A stretch of DNA of 64,000 bases from Luidia sarsii (lineage: Eukaryota > Echinodermata > Asteroidea > Paxillosida > Luidiidae). A program made the translations under genes and the position numbers. Where the stretch lies: assembly GCA_949987565.1 (NCBI GenBank), contig OX465120.1, forward strand, positions 11,765,080 to 11,829,079, in the 5' to 3' direction. This document shows positions 22,432 to 34,690 of this stretch, piece by piece. The notes beneath the pieces were generated by a model, which searched no databases, was not told the origin of the DNA, and saw nothing but the letters and a program-made list of their open reading frames with translations. Each line of letters opens with the position of its first letter. Positions within the stretch are counted from its first letter, which is position 1.

Positions 22432-24157
22432 GATTAAACACTCGGAGCGACCAGACACATGAGGAATCGTTGCCTTTATCTTAAAATTTAAGAATAAAAT
22501 ATGTTCTCGAACCGGGATAGTTTGATAACCTATGGTTAGACAAATCCTAGGGCTGCATACAGGTAAAATTTTAAATCTCTCGAGTTAATACTGATGGTTC
22601 TTTTGAATTTTAAAGCCAAACTTTCTCTCTACAGATACTCTCCGTCGTCAATGTTTACAAGTAATTGCGCACTCGGAGCGCACAGACCCATGAGGGGTCG
22701 TTGCCTTATTCTCAAAATTCATCAAAAGAAATATTCTCAAACCTGGTAAGTTTGATCACCTATCTTTAGAGCATTGCAAGCGCTGTTTGTAGGCCAAATT
22801 TTAGTGGTTTTGAGTTAATATTAGAGGGACTATTGATTTCAAAAGCATAACTTTCTGTCTACTGATACTCTCCGCCGTCAATGTTTACAAGTCATTGCGC
22901 ACTCGGAGCGCTAAGACACATAAGGGGTCGTTGCCTTTCCCTCAAAATTCATCAAAAGAAATGTTCTCAAACCTGGTAAGTTTGATCACCTATCTTTAGA
23001 GTATTCCCAGGGCTGTTTGTAGGCCAATTTTTAGTGGTTTTGAGTCAATATTAGAGGGACTATTGATTTGCAAAGCGTAACTTTCTCTCTACTGATACTC
23101 TCCGCCGTTCAATGTTTACAAGTCATTGCACACTCGGAGCGCTCAGACACATAAGGGGTCGTTGCCTTTCCCTCAAATTTAATGAAAAGAAATGTTCTCA
23201 AACCTGGTAAGTTAGATCACCTATCATTAGAGCATTCCAAGGGCTGTTTGTAGGCCAAATTCTAGTGGTTTTGAGTTAATATTAGAGGGACTATTGATTT
23301 CCAAAGCGTAACTTTCTCTCTACTGATACTCTCCGCCGTTCAATGTTTACAAGTCATTGCGCACTCGGAGCGCTCAGACACATGAGGGGTCGTTGCCTTT
23401 CCCTCAAAATTCATCAAAAGAAGGGTTCTCAAACCTTGTAAATTAAATCACCTATCTTTAGAGCATTGCAAGGGCTGTTTGTAGGCAAAATTTGAGTGGT
23501 TTTGAGTTAATATTAGAGGAACTATTGATTTGCAAAGCATAACTTTCTCTCTACTGATACTCTCCGCCGTTCAATGTTTACAAGTCATTGCGCACTCGGA
23601 GCGCACAGACCCATGAGGGGTCGTTGCCTTTCCCTCAGAATTCATCAAGGGAAATATTCTCAAACCTGGGAAGATTGATCACCAATCGTTAGAGTATTCC
23701 CAGGGCTGTTTGTAGGCCAAATTTTAGTGGTTTTGAGTTAATATTAGAGGGACTATTGATTTGCAAAGCATAACTTTCTCTCTACTGATACTCTCCGCCG
23801 TTCAATGTTTACAAGTCATTGCGCACTCGGAGCGCTCAGACACATCAGGGGTCGTTGCCTTTCCCTCAAAATTAATGAAAAGAAATGTTCTCAAACCTGG
23901 TAACTTAGATCACCTATCTTTAGAGCATTCCAAGGGCTGTTTGTAGGCCAAATTTTAGTGGTTTTGAGTTAATATTAGAGGGACTATTGATTTCCAAAGC
24001 GGAACTTTCTCTCTACTGATACTCTCCGCCGTTCAATGTTTTCAAGTGATTGTACACCCCGACCGCCCAGACACATGAGGGGTCGTTGCCTTTCCCTCAA
24101 AATTATTTCTGTCGAGTTAATATTAGAGGGAATGATGATTTCCAAAGCACAACTTTC
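22432..24157 (+). repeat. 231-bp satellite array, block 5
   Basis: 1726 bp, the counterpart of block 3 after the 11.3-kb duplication. It is flanked by the diverged boundary monomer on the left and the 148-bp deleted monomer on the right. No gene is seen. Confidence 0.97.
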
Positions 24158-24872
24158 CTTCACACAGTAAGGACTGTGCATTTAGCACGTTAATTTGTCA
24201 TATAGTTTTTCCAAAAATATCGGGACTCTATTCGTCAGTAGTATGCAGCGCCCTCTATCAGGCAAACAGGTCTGGGTGGATGATTACAAGGGGTGGTCAT
24301 CCTCTCAGACCTGTTTTTCCAAACATGCACAAGAATAACAATGAAATTGAAGGCGTTTTTTCTTTAAATCAGTTTGAAGTACAAAATTGGACGCGGAGAA
24401 GATGGTCTAGTAAATATCTGATTGAATCCTTATCAAATAATATTCCTGCCTTGGAGGAAATGCATCATATTACAAGATGGGATTTTGTTTTTCAGCTGGC
24501 ACAACAGTGGGGCGAAATAGTGTTTTTTTACGAGTATAGGGATATATGTGTTATCGTGGGACGAAAATGGGGCGATGTATTAGCATAACTCTAAAACATC
24601 ATTTTTCAATCTAATTGGTATAAGCTAGTGAAAATACACAAATTTGTGCATGCAGCTTAAGAAGAGCTCTGGTGCATTTAGATATATATCACGAAACTGG
24701 AGATGAATTCGTAATAAAAACATATTTACATGGAATAAGCCCAGAGCTCAGGTATAGCGGGTGTAATATTAAATAACAACAAGCGCAAGGGGGCGGTAGA
24801 CATTTCATGTTATGTCCTCTCGTCAGTATTATGCAGCGCCCTCTATCAGGAAACAGGTCTCGCTCGAAACGT
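24158..24872 (+). repeat. ORF-bearing insert E5 (715 bp)
   Basis: R1 24232-24273, hairpin 24264-24316, frame 24280-24588, R2 24820-24860, satellite resumes at 24873. It is the counterpart of E3 and lies 2441 bp after E4. Confidence 0.85.
24280..24588 (+). CDS. hypothetical 102-aa protein, insert E5
   Basis: Intact frame, same product as E2-E4. It is the last intact copy in the window; the next two inserts carry a frameshift. Confidence 0.4.
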   Translation: MITRGGHPLRPVFPNMHKNNNEIEGVFSLNQFEVQNWTRRRWSSKYLIESLSNNIPALEEMHHITRWDFVFQLAQQWGEIVFFYEYRDICVIVGRKWGDVLA

Positions 24873-27800
24873 GATTAAACACTCGGAGCGACCAGACACA
24901 TGAGGAATCGTTGCCTTTATCTTAAAATTTAAGAATAAAATATGTTCTCGAACCGGGATAGTTTGATAACCTATGGTTAGACAAATCCTAGGGCTGCATA
25001 CAGGTAAAATTTTAAATCTCTCGAGTTAATACTGATGGTTCTTTTGAATTTTAAAGCCAAACTTTCTCTCTACAGATACTCTCCGTCGTCAATGTTTACA
25101 AGTAATTGCGCACTCGGAGCGCACAGACCCATGAGGGGTCGTTGCCTTATTCTCAAAATTCATCAAAAGAAATATTCTCAAACCTGGTAAGTTTGATCAC
25201 CTATCTTTAGAGCATTGCAAGCGCTGTTTGTAGGCCAAATTTTAGTGGTTTTGAGTTAATATTAGAGGGACTATTGATTTCAAAAGCATAACTTTCTGTC
25301 TACTGATACTCTCCGCCGTCAATGTTTACAAGTCATTGCGCACTCGGAGCGCTAAGACACATAAGGGGTCGTTGCCTTTCCCTCAAAATTCATCAAAAGA
25401 AATGTTCTCAAACCTGGTAAGTTTGATCACCTATCTTTAGAGTATTCCCAGGGCTGTTTGTAGGCCAATTTTTAGTGGTTTTGAGTCAATATTAGAGGGA
25501 CTATTGATTTGCAAAGCATAACTTTCTCTCTACTGATACTCTCCGCCGTTCAATGTTTACAAGTCATTGCGCACTCGGAGCGCTCAGACACATCAGGGGT
25601 CGTTGCCTTTCCCTCAAAATTAATGAAAAGAAATGTTCTCAAACCTGGTAACTTAGATCACCTATCTTTAGAGCATTCCAAGGGCTGTTTGTAGGCCAAA
25701 TTTTAGTGGTTTTGAGTTAATATTAGAGGGACTATTGATTTGCAAAGCATAACTTTCTCTCTACTGATACTCTCCGCCGTTCAATGTTTACAAGTCCCTG
25801 CGCACTCGGAGCGCACAGACACATGAGGGGTCGTTGCCTTTCCCTCAGAATTCATCAAAGAAAACATTCTCAAACCTGGTGACTCTGATCACCAATCGTT
25901 AGAGTATTCCCAGGGCTGTTTATAGGCCAAATTATAGTGGTTTTGAGTTAATATTAGAGGGGCTATTGATTTGCAAAGCATAACTTTCTCTCTACTGATA
26001 CTCTCCGCCGTTCAATGTTTACAAGTCATTGCGCACTCGGAGCGCTCAGACACATAAGGGGTCGTTGCCTTTCCCTCAGAATTCATCAAGGGAAATATTC
26101 TCAAACCTGGGAAGTTTGATCACCAATCGTTAGAGTATTCCCAGGGCTGTTTGTAGGCCAAATTTTAGTGGTTTTGAGTTAATATTAGAGGGACTATTGA
26201 TTTGCAAAGCATAACTTTCTCTCTACTGATACTCTCCGCCGTTCAATGTTTACAAGTCATTGCGCACTCGGAGCGCTCAGACACATCAGGGGTCGTTGCC
26301 TTTCCCTCAAAATTAATGAAAAGAAATGTTCTCAAACCTGGTAACTTAGATCACCTATCTTTAGAGCATTCCAAGGGCTGTTTGTAGGCCAAATTTTAGT
26401 GGTTTTGAGTTAATATTAGAGGGACTATTGATTTCCAAAGCGTAACTTTCTCTCTACTGATACTCTCCGCCGTTCAATGTTTACAAGTCATTGCGCACTC
26501 GGAGCGCTCAGACACATGAGGGGTCGTTGCATTTCCCTCAAAATTCATCAAAAGAAATGTTCTCAAACCTTGTAAGTTAAATCACCTATCTTTAGAGCAT
26601 TGCAAGGGCTGTTTGTAGGCAAAATTTTAGTGGTTTTGAGTTAATATTAGAGGAACTATTGATTTGCAAAGCATAACTTTCTCTCTACTGATACTCTCCG
26701 CCGTTCAATGTTTACAAGTCATTGCGCACTCGGAGCGCACAGGCACATGAGGGGTGTTGCCTTTCCCTCAGAATTCATCAAGGGAAATATTCTCAAACCT
26801 GGGAAGTTTGATCACCAATCGTTAGAGTATTACCAGGGCTGTTTGTAGGCCAAATGTTAGTGGTTTTGAGTTAATATTAGAGGGACTATTGATTTGCAAA
26901 GCATAACTTTCTCTCGACTGATACTCTCCGCCGTTCAATGTTTGCAAGTCATTGCGCACTCGGAGCGCACAGACACTTGAGGGGTCGTTGCCTTTCCCTC
27001 AGAATTCATCAAAGAAAACATTCTCAAACCTGGTAACTCTGATCACAAATCGTTAGAGTATTCCCATGGCTGTTTATAGGCCAAATTTTATTGGTTTTGA
27101 GTTAATATTAGAGGGGCTATTGATTTGCAAAGCATAACTTTCTCTCTACTGATACTCTCCGCCGTTCAATGTTTACAAGTCATTGCGCACTCGGAGCGCT
27201 CAGACACATAAGGGGTCGTTGCCTTTCCCTCAAAATTCATCAAAAGAAATGTTCTCAAACCTGGTAAGTTTGATCACCTATCTTTAGAGTATTCCCAGGG
27301 CTGTTTGAAGGCCAAATTTTAGTGGTTTTGAGTTAATATTAGAGGGACTATTGATTTGCAAAGCATAACTTTCTCTCTACTGATACTCTCCGCCGTCAAT
27401 GTTTACAAGTCATTGCGCACTCGGAGCGCTCAGACACATAAGGGGTCGTTGCCTTTCCCTCAAAATTCATCAAAAGAAATGTTCTCAAACCTGGTAAGTT
27501 TGATCACCTATCTTTAAAGTATTCCCAGGGCTGTTTGTAGGCCAAATTTTAGTGGTTTTGAGTTAATATTAGAGGGACTATTGATTTGCAAAGCATAACT
27601 TTCTCTCTACTGATACTCTCCGCCGTTCAATGTTTACAAGTCATTGCACACTCGGAGCGCTCAGACACATAAGGGGTCGTTGCCTTTCCCTCAAATTTAA
27701 TGAAAAGAAATGTTCTCAAACCTGGTAAGTTAGATCACCTATCTTTAGAGCATTCCAAGGGCTGTTTGTAGGCCAATTTTTAGTGGTTTTGAGTTAATAT

Positions 27801-30800
27801 TAGAGGGACTATTGATTTGCAAAGCGTAACTTTCTGTCTACTGATACTCTCCGCCGTTCAATGTTTACAAGTCATTGCGCACTCGGAGCGCTCAGACACA
27901 TGAGGGGTCGTTGCCTTTCCCTCAGAATTCATCAAAGGAAACATTCTCAAACCTGGGAAGTTTGATCACCAATCGTTAGAGTATTCCCAGGGCTGTTTGT
28001 AGGCCAAATTTTAGTGGTTTTGAGTTAATATTAGAGGGACTATCGATTTGCAAAGCATAACTTTCTCTCTACTGATACTCTCCGCCGTCAATGTTTACAA
28101 GTCATTGCGCACTCGGAGCGCTCAGACACATATGGGGTCGTTGCCTTTCCCTCAAAATTCATCAAAAGAAATGTTCTCAAACCTGGTAAGTTTGATCACC
28201 TATCTTTAGAGTATTCCCAGGGCTGTTTGTAGGCCAAATTTTAGTGGTTTTGAGTTAATATTAGAGGAACTATTGATTTGCAAAGCATAACTTTCTCTCT
28301 ACTGATACTCTCCGCCGTTCAATGTTTACAAGTGATTGCGCACTCGGAGCGCACAGACACATGAGGGGTCGTTGCCTTTCCCTCAGAATTCATCAAAGGA
28401 AATATTCTCAAACCTGGGAAGTTTGATCACCAATCGTTAGAGTATTCCCAGGGCTGTTTGTAGGTTAAATTTTAGTGGTGTTGAGTTAATATTAGAGGGA
28501 CTATTGATTTGCAAAGCATAACTTTCTCTCTACTGATACTCTCCGCCGTTCAATGTTTACAAGTCATTGCGCACTCGGAGCGCACAGACACATGAGGGGT
28601 CGTTGCCTTTCCCTCAGAATTCATCAAAGGAAATATTCTCAAACATGGGAAGTTTGATCACCAACCGTTAGAGTATTCCCAGGGCTGTTTATAGACCAAA
28701 TTTTAGTGGTTTTGAGTTAATATTAGAGGGGCTATTGATTTGCAAAGCATAACTTTCTCTCTACTGATACTCTCCGCCGTCAATGTTTACAAGTCATTGC
28801 GCACTCGGAGCGCTCAGACACATAAGGGGTCGTTGCCTTTCCCTCAAAAATCATCAAAAAAAATGTTCTCAAACCTGGTAAGTTTGATCACCTATCTTTA
28901 CAGTATTCCCAGGGCTGTTTGTAGGCCAAATTTTAGTGGTTTTGAGTTAATATTAGAGGGACTATTGATTTGCAAAGCATAACTTTCTCTTTACTGATAC
29001 TCTCCGCCGTTCAATGTTTACAAGTGATTGCGCACTCGGAGCGCACAGACACATGAGGGGTCGTTGCCTTTCCCTCAAAATTCATCAAAGAAAACATTCT
29101 CAAACCTGGTAACTCTGATCACCAATCGTTAGAGTATACAAGGGCAATTTGTGAGCCAAATTTCAGTGGTTTTGAGTTAATACTAGAGGGACTTTTGATT
29201 TACAAAGCATAACTTTCTCTCTACTGATACTCTCCGCCGGTCAATGTTTACAAGTCATTGCGCACTCGGAGCGCCTAGACACATAAGGGGTCGTTGCCTT
29301 GCCCTCAAAATTCATCAAAAGAAATGTTATCAAACCTGGTAAGTTTGATCACCTATCTTTAGAGTATTCCCAGGGCTGTTTGTAGGCCAATTTGTAGTGG
29401 TTTTGAGTTAATATTAGGGGGACTATTGATTTGCAAAGCGTAACTTTCTATCTACTGATACTCTCCGCCGTTCAATGTTTACAAGTCATTGCGCACTCGG
29501 AGCGCTCAGACACATGAGGTGTCGTTGCCTTTCCCTCAGAATTCATCAAAGGAAATATTCTCAAACCTGGGAAGTTTGATCACCAATCGTTAGAGAATTC
29601 CCAGGGCTGTTTGTAGGCCAAATTTTAGTGGTTTTGAGTTAATATTAGAGGGACTATTGATTTGCAAAGCATAACTTTCTCTCTACTGATACTCTCCGCC
29701 GTTCAATGTTTACAAGTCATTGCGCACTCGGAGCGCACAGACACATGAGGGGTCGTTGCCTTTCCCTCAGAATTCATCAAAGAAAACATTCTCAAACCTG
29801 GTAACTCTGATCACCAATCGTTAGAGTATTCCCAGGGCTGTTTATAGACAAAAATTTAGTGGTTTTGAGTTAATATTAGAGGGGCTATTGATTTGCAAAG
29901 CATAACTTTCTCTCTACTGATACTCTCCGCCGTTCAATGTTTACAAGTCAATGCGCACTCGGAGCACTCAGACACATAAGGGGTCGTTGCCTTGCCCTCA
30001 AAATTCATCAAAAGAAATGTTCTCAAACCTGGTAAGTTTGATCACCTATCTTTAGAGTATTCCCAGGGCTATTTGTAGGCCAATTTCTAGTGGTTTTGAG
30101 TTAAAATTAGAGGGACTATTGATTTGCAAAGTATAACTTTCTCTCTACTGATACTCTCCACCGTTCAATGTTTACAAGTGATTGCGCACTCGGAGCGCTC
30201 AGACACATAAGGGGTCGTTGCCTTGCCCTCAAAATTCATCAAAAGAAATGTTCTCAAACCTGGTAAGTTTGATCACCTATCTTTAGAGTATTCCCAGGGC
30301 TGTTTGTAGGCCAATTTTTAGTGGTTTTGAGTTAATATTAGAGGGACTATTGATTTGCAAAGCATAACTTTCTCTCTACTGATACTCTCCGCCGTCAATG
30401 TTTACAAGTCATTGCGCACTCGGAGCGCTCAGACACATAAGGGGTCGTTGCCTTTCCCTCAAAATTCATCAAAAGAAATGTTCTCAAACCTGGTAAGTTT
30501 GATCACCTATCTTTAGAGTATTCCCAGGGCTGTTTGTAGGCCATATTTTAGTGGTTTTGAGTTAATATTAGAGGGACTATTGATTTGCAAAGCATCACTT
30601 TCTCTCTACTGATACTCTCCGCTGTTCAATGTTTACAAGTGATTGCGCACTCGGAGCGCACAGACACATGAGGGGTCGTTGGCTTTCCCTCAGAATTCAT
30701 CAAAGAAAATATTCTCAAACCTGGGAAGTTTGATCACCAATCGTTAGAGTATTCCCAGGGCTGTTTGTAGGCCAAATTTTAGTTGTTTTGAGTTAATATT

Positions 30801-33800
30801 AGAGGGACTATTGATTTGCAAAGCATAACTTTCTCTCGACTGATACTCTCCGCCGTTCAATGTTTACAAGTCATTGCGCACTCTGAGCGCACAGACACTT
30901 GAGGGGTCGTTGCCTTTCCCTTAGAATTCATCAAAGAAAATATTCTCAAACCTGGTAACTCTGATCACCAATCGTTAGAGTATTCCCAGGGCTGTTTATA
31001 GGCCAAATTATAGTGGTTTTGAGTTAATATTAGAGGGGCTATTGATTTGCAATGCATAACTTTCTCTCTACTGATACTCTCCGCCGTTCAATGTTTACAA
31101 GTCATTGCGCACTCGGAGCGCTCAGACACATAAGGGGTCGTTGCCTTGCCCTCAAAATTCAACAAAAGAAATGTTCTCAAACCTGGTAAGTTTGATCACC
31201 TATCTTTAGAGTATTCCCAGGGCTGTTTGTAGGCCAATTTTTAGTGGTTTTGAGTTAATATTAGAGGGACTATTGATTTGCAAAGCATAACTTTCTCTCT
31301 ACTGATACTCTCCGCCGTTCAATGTTTACAAGTCATTGCGCACTCGGAGCGCTCAGACACATAAGGGGTCGTTGCCTTTCCCTCAAAATTCATCAAAAGA
31401 AATGTTCTCAAACCTGGTAAGTTTGATCACCTATCTTTAGAGTATTCCCAGGGCTGTTTGTAGGCCAAATTTTAGTGGTTTTGAGTTAATATTAGAGGAA
31501 CTATTGATTTGCATAGCATAACTTTCTCTCTACTGATACTCTCCGCCGTCAATGTTTACAAGTCATTGCGCACTCGGAGCGCTCAGACACATATGGGGTC
31601 GTTGCCTTTCCCTCAAAATTCAACAAAAGAAATGTTCTCAAACCTGGTAAGTTTGATCACCTATCTTTAGAGTATTCCCAGGGCTGTTTGTAGGCCAAAT
31701 TTTAGTGGTTTTGAGTTAATATTAGAGGAACTATTGATTTGCAAAGCATAACTTTCTCTCTACTGATACTCTCCGCCGTTCAATGTTTACAAGTGATTGC
31801 GCACTCGGAGCGCACAGACACATGAGGGGTCGTTGGCTTTCCCTCAGAATTCATCAAAGGAAATATTCTCCAACCTCGGAAGTTTGATCACCAATCGTTA
31901 GAGTATTCCCAGGGCTGTTTGTAGGCCAAATTTTAGTGGTTTTGAGTTAATATTAGAGGGACTATTGATTTGCAAAGCATAACTTTCTCTCTACTGATAC
32001 TCTCCGCCGTTCAATGTTTACAAGTCATTGCGCACTCGGAGCGCACAGACACATGATGGGTCGTTGCCTTTCCCTCAGAATTCATCAAAGAAAACATTCT
32101 CAAACCTGGTAACTGTGATCACCAATCGTTAGAGTATTCCCAGGGCTGTTTATAGACCAAATTTTAGTGGTTTTGAGTTAATATTAGAGGGGCTATTGAT
32201 TTGCAAAGCATAACTTTCTCTCTACTGATACTCTCCGCCGTCAATGTTTACAAGTCATTGCGCACTCGGAGCGCTCAGACACATAAGGGGTCGTTGCCTT
32301 TCCCTCAAAAATCATCAAAAGAAATGTTCTCAAACCTGGTAAGTTTGATCACCTATCCTTACAGTATTCCCAGGGCTGTTTGTAGGCCAAATTTTAGTGG
32401 TTTTGAGTTAATATTAGAGGGACTATTGATTTGCAAAGCATAACTTTCTCTCTACTGATACTCTCCGCCGTTCAATGTTTACAAGTGATTGCGCACTCGG
32501 AGCGCACAGACACATGAGGGGTCGTTGCCTTTCCCTCAGAATTCATCAAAGAAAACATTCTCAAACCTGGTAACTCTGATCACCAATCGTTAGAGTATAC
32601 AAGGGCTATTTGTGAGCCAAATTTCAGTGGTTTTGAGTTAATACTAGAGGGACTTTTGATTTACAAAGCATAACTTTCTCTCTACTGATACTCTCCGCCG
32701 TTCAATGTTTACAAGTCATTGCGCACTCGGAGCGCTCAGACACATAAGGGGTCGTTGCCTTGCCTTCAAAATTCATCAAAAGAAATGTTCTCAAACCTGG
32801 TAAGTTTGATCACCTATCTTTAGAGTATTCCCAGGGCTGTTTGTAGGCCAATTTTTAGTGGTTTTGAGTTAATATTAGAGGGACTATTGATTTGCAAAGC
32901 GTAACTTTCTATCTACTGATACTCTCCGCCGTTCAATGTTTAGAAGTCAATGCGCACTCGGAGCGCTCAGACACATGAGGGGTCGTTGCCTTTCCCTCAG
33001 AATTCATCAAAGGAAATATTCTCAAACCTGGGAAGTTTGATCACCAATCGTTAGAGTATTCCCAGGGCTGTTTGTAGGCCAAATTTTAGTGGTTTTGAGT
33101 TAATATTAGAGGGACTATTGATTTGCAAAGCATAACTTTCTCTCTACTGATACTCTCCGCCGTTCAATGTTTACAAGTCATTGCGCACTCGGAGCGCACA
33201 GACACATGAGGGGTCGTTGCCTTTCCCTCAGAATTCATCAAAGAAAACATTCTCAAACCTGGTAACTCTGATCACCAATCGTTAGAGTATTCCCAGGGCT
33301 GTTTATAGACCAAATTTTAGTGGTTTTGAGTTAATATTAGAGGGGCTATTGATTTGCAAAGCATAACTTTCTCTCTACTGATACTCTCCTCCGTTCAATG
33401 TTTACAAGTCATTGCGCACTCGGAGCGCTCAGACACCTAAGGGGTCGTTGCCTTGCCCTCAAAATTCATCAAAAGAAATGTTCTCAAACCTGGTAAGTTT
33501 GATCACCTATCTTTAGAGTATTCCCAGGGCTAATTGTAGGCCAATTTCTAGTGGTTTTGAGTTAATATTAGAGGGACTATTGATTTGCAAAGCATAACTT
33601 TCTCTCTACTGATACTCTCCGCCGTTCAATGTTTACAAGTGATTGCGCACTCGGAGCGCTCAGACACATAAGGGGTCGTTGCCTTGCCCTCAAAATTCAT
33701 CAAAAGAAATGTTCTCAAACCTGGTAAGTTTGATCACCTATCTTTAGAGTATTCCCAGGGCTGTTTGTAGGCCAATTTTTAGTGGTTTTGAGTTAATATT

Positions 33801-34690
33801 AGAGGGACTATTTATTTGCAAAGCATAACTTTCTCTCTACTGATACTCTCCGCCGTCAATGTTTACAAGTCATTGCGCACTCGGAGCGCTCAGACACATA
33901 AGGGGTCGTTGCCTTTCCCTCAAAATTCATCAAAAGAAATGTTCTCAAACCTGGTAAGTTTGATCACCTATCTTTAGAGTATTCCCAGGGCTGTTTGTAG
34001 GCCAATTTGCAGTGGTTTTGAGTTAATATTAGGGGGACTATTGATTTGCAAAGCGTAACTTTCTATCTACTGATACTCTCCGCCGTTCAATGTTTACAAG
34101 TCATTGCGCACTCGGAGCGCTCAGACACATGAGGTGTCGTTGCCTTTCCCTCAGAATTCATCAAAGGAAATATTCTCAAACCTGGTAAGTTTGATCACCA
34201 ATCGTTAGAGTATTCCCAGGGCTGTTTGTAGCCCAAATTTTAGTGGTTTTGAGTTAATATTAGAGGGACTATTGATTTGCTAAGCATAACTTTCTCTCTA
34301 CTGATACTCTCCGCCGTTCAATGTTTACAAGTCATTGCGCACTCGGAGCGCACAGACACATGAGGGGTCGTTGCCTTTCCCTCAGAATTCATCAAAGAAA
34401 ACATTCTCAAACCTGGTAACTCTGATCACCAATCGTTAGAGTATTCCCAGGGCTGTTTATAGACCAAATTTTAGTGGTTTTGAGTTAATATTAGAGGGAC
34501 TATTGATTTGCAAAGCATAACTTTCTCTCTACTGATACTCTCCGCCGTCAATGTTTACAAGTCATTGCGCACTCGGAGCGCTCAGACACATAAGGGGTCG
34601 TTGCCTTTCCCTCAAAATTCATCAAAAGAAATGTTCTCAAACCTGGTAAGTTTGATCACCTATCTTTAGAGTATTCCCAGGGCTGTTTGT

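Larger units (their letters stand above)
20827..31935 (+). repeat. 11.1-kb higher-order unit, copy 2 (contains E4 and E5)
   Basis: Tandem copy of 9485-20826. The offset is 11343 up to about 27.31 kb and 11112 afterwards, a difference of exactly one 231-bp monomer. At 27305-27320 the sequence runs from GTTTGAAGGCC straight into AAATTTTAG, whereas copy 1 (15960-16205) has an extra monomer between those points. This is the signature of unequal crossing-over between neighbouring monomers. The copy ends near 31.93 kb, where TTTAGTTGTTTTG of copy 1 becomes TTTAGTGGTTTTG. Confidence 0.85.
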
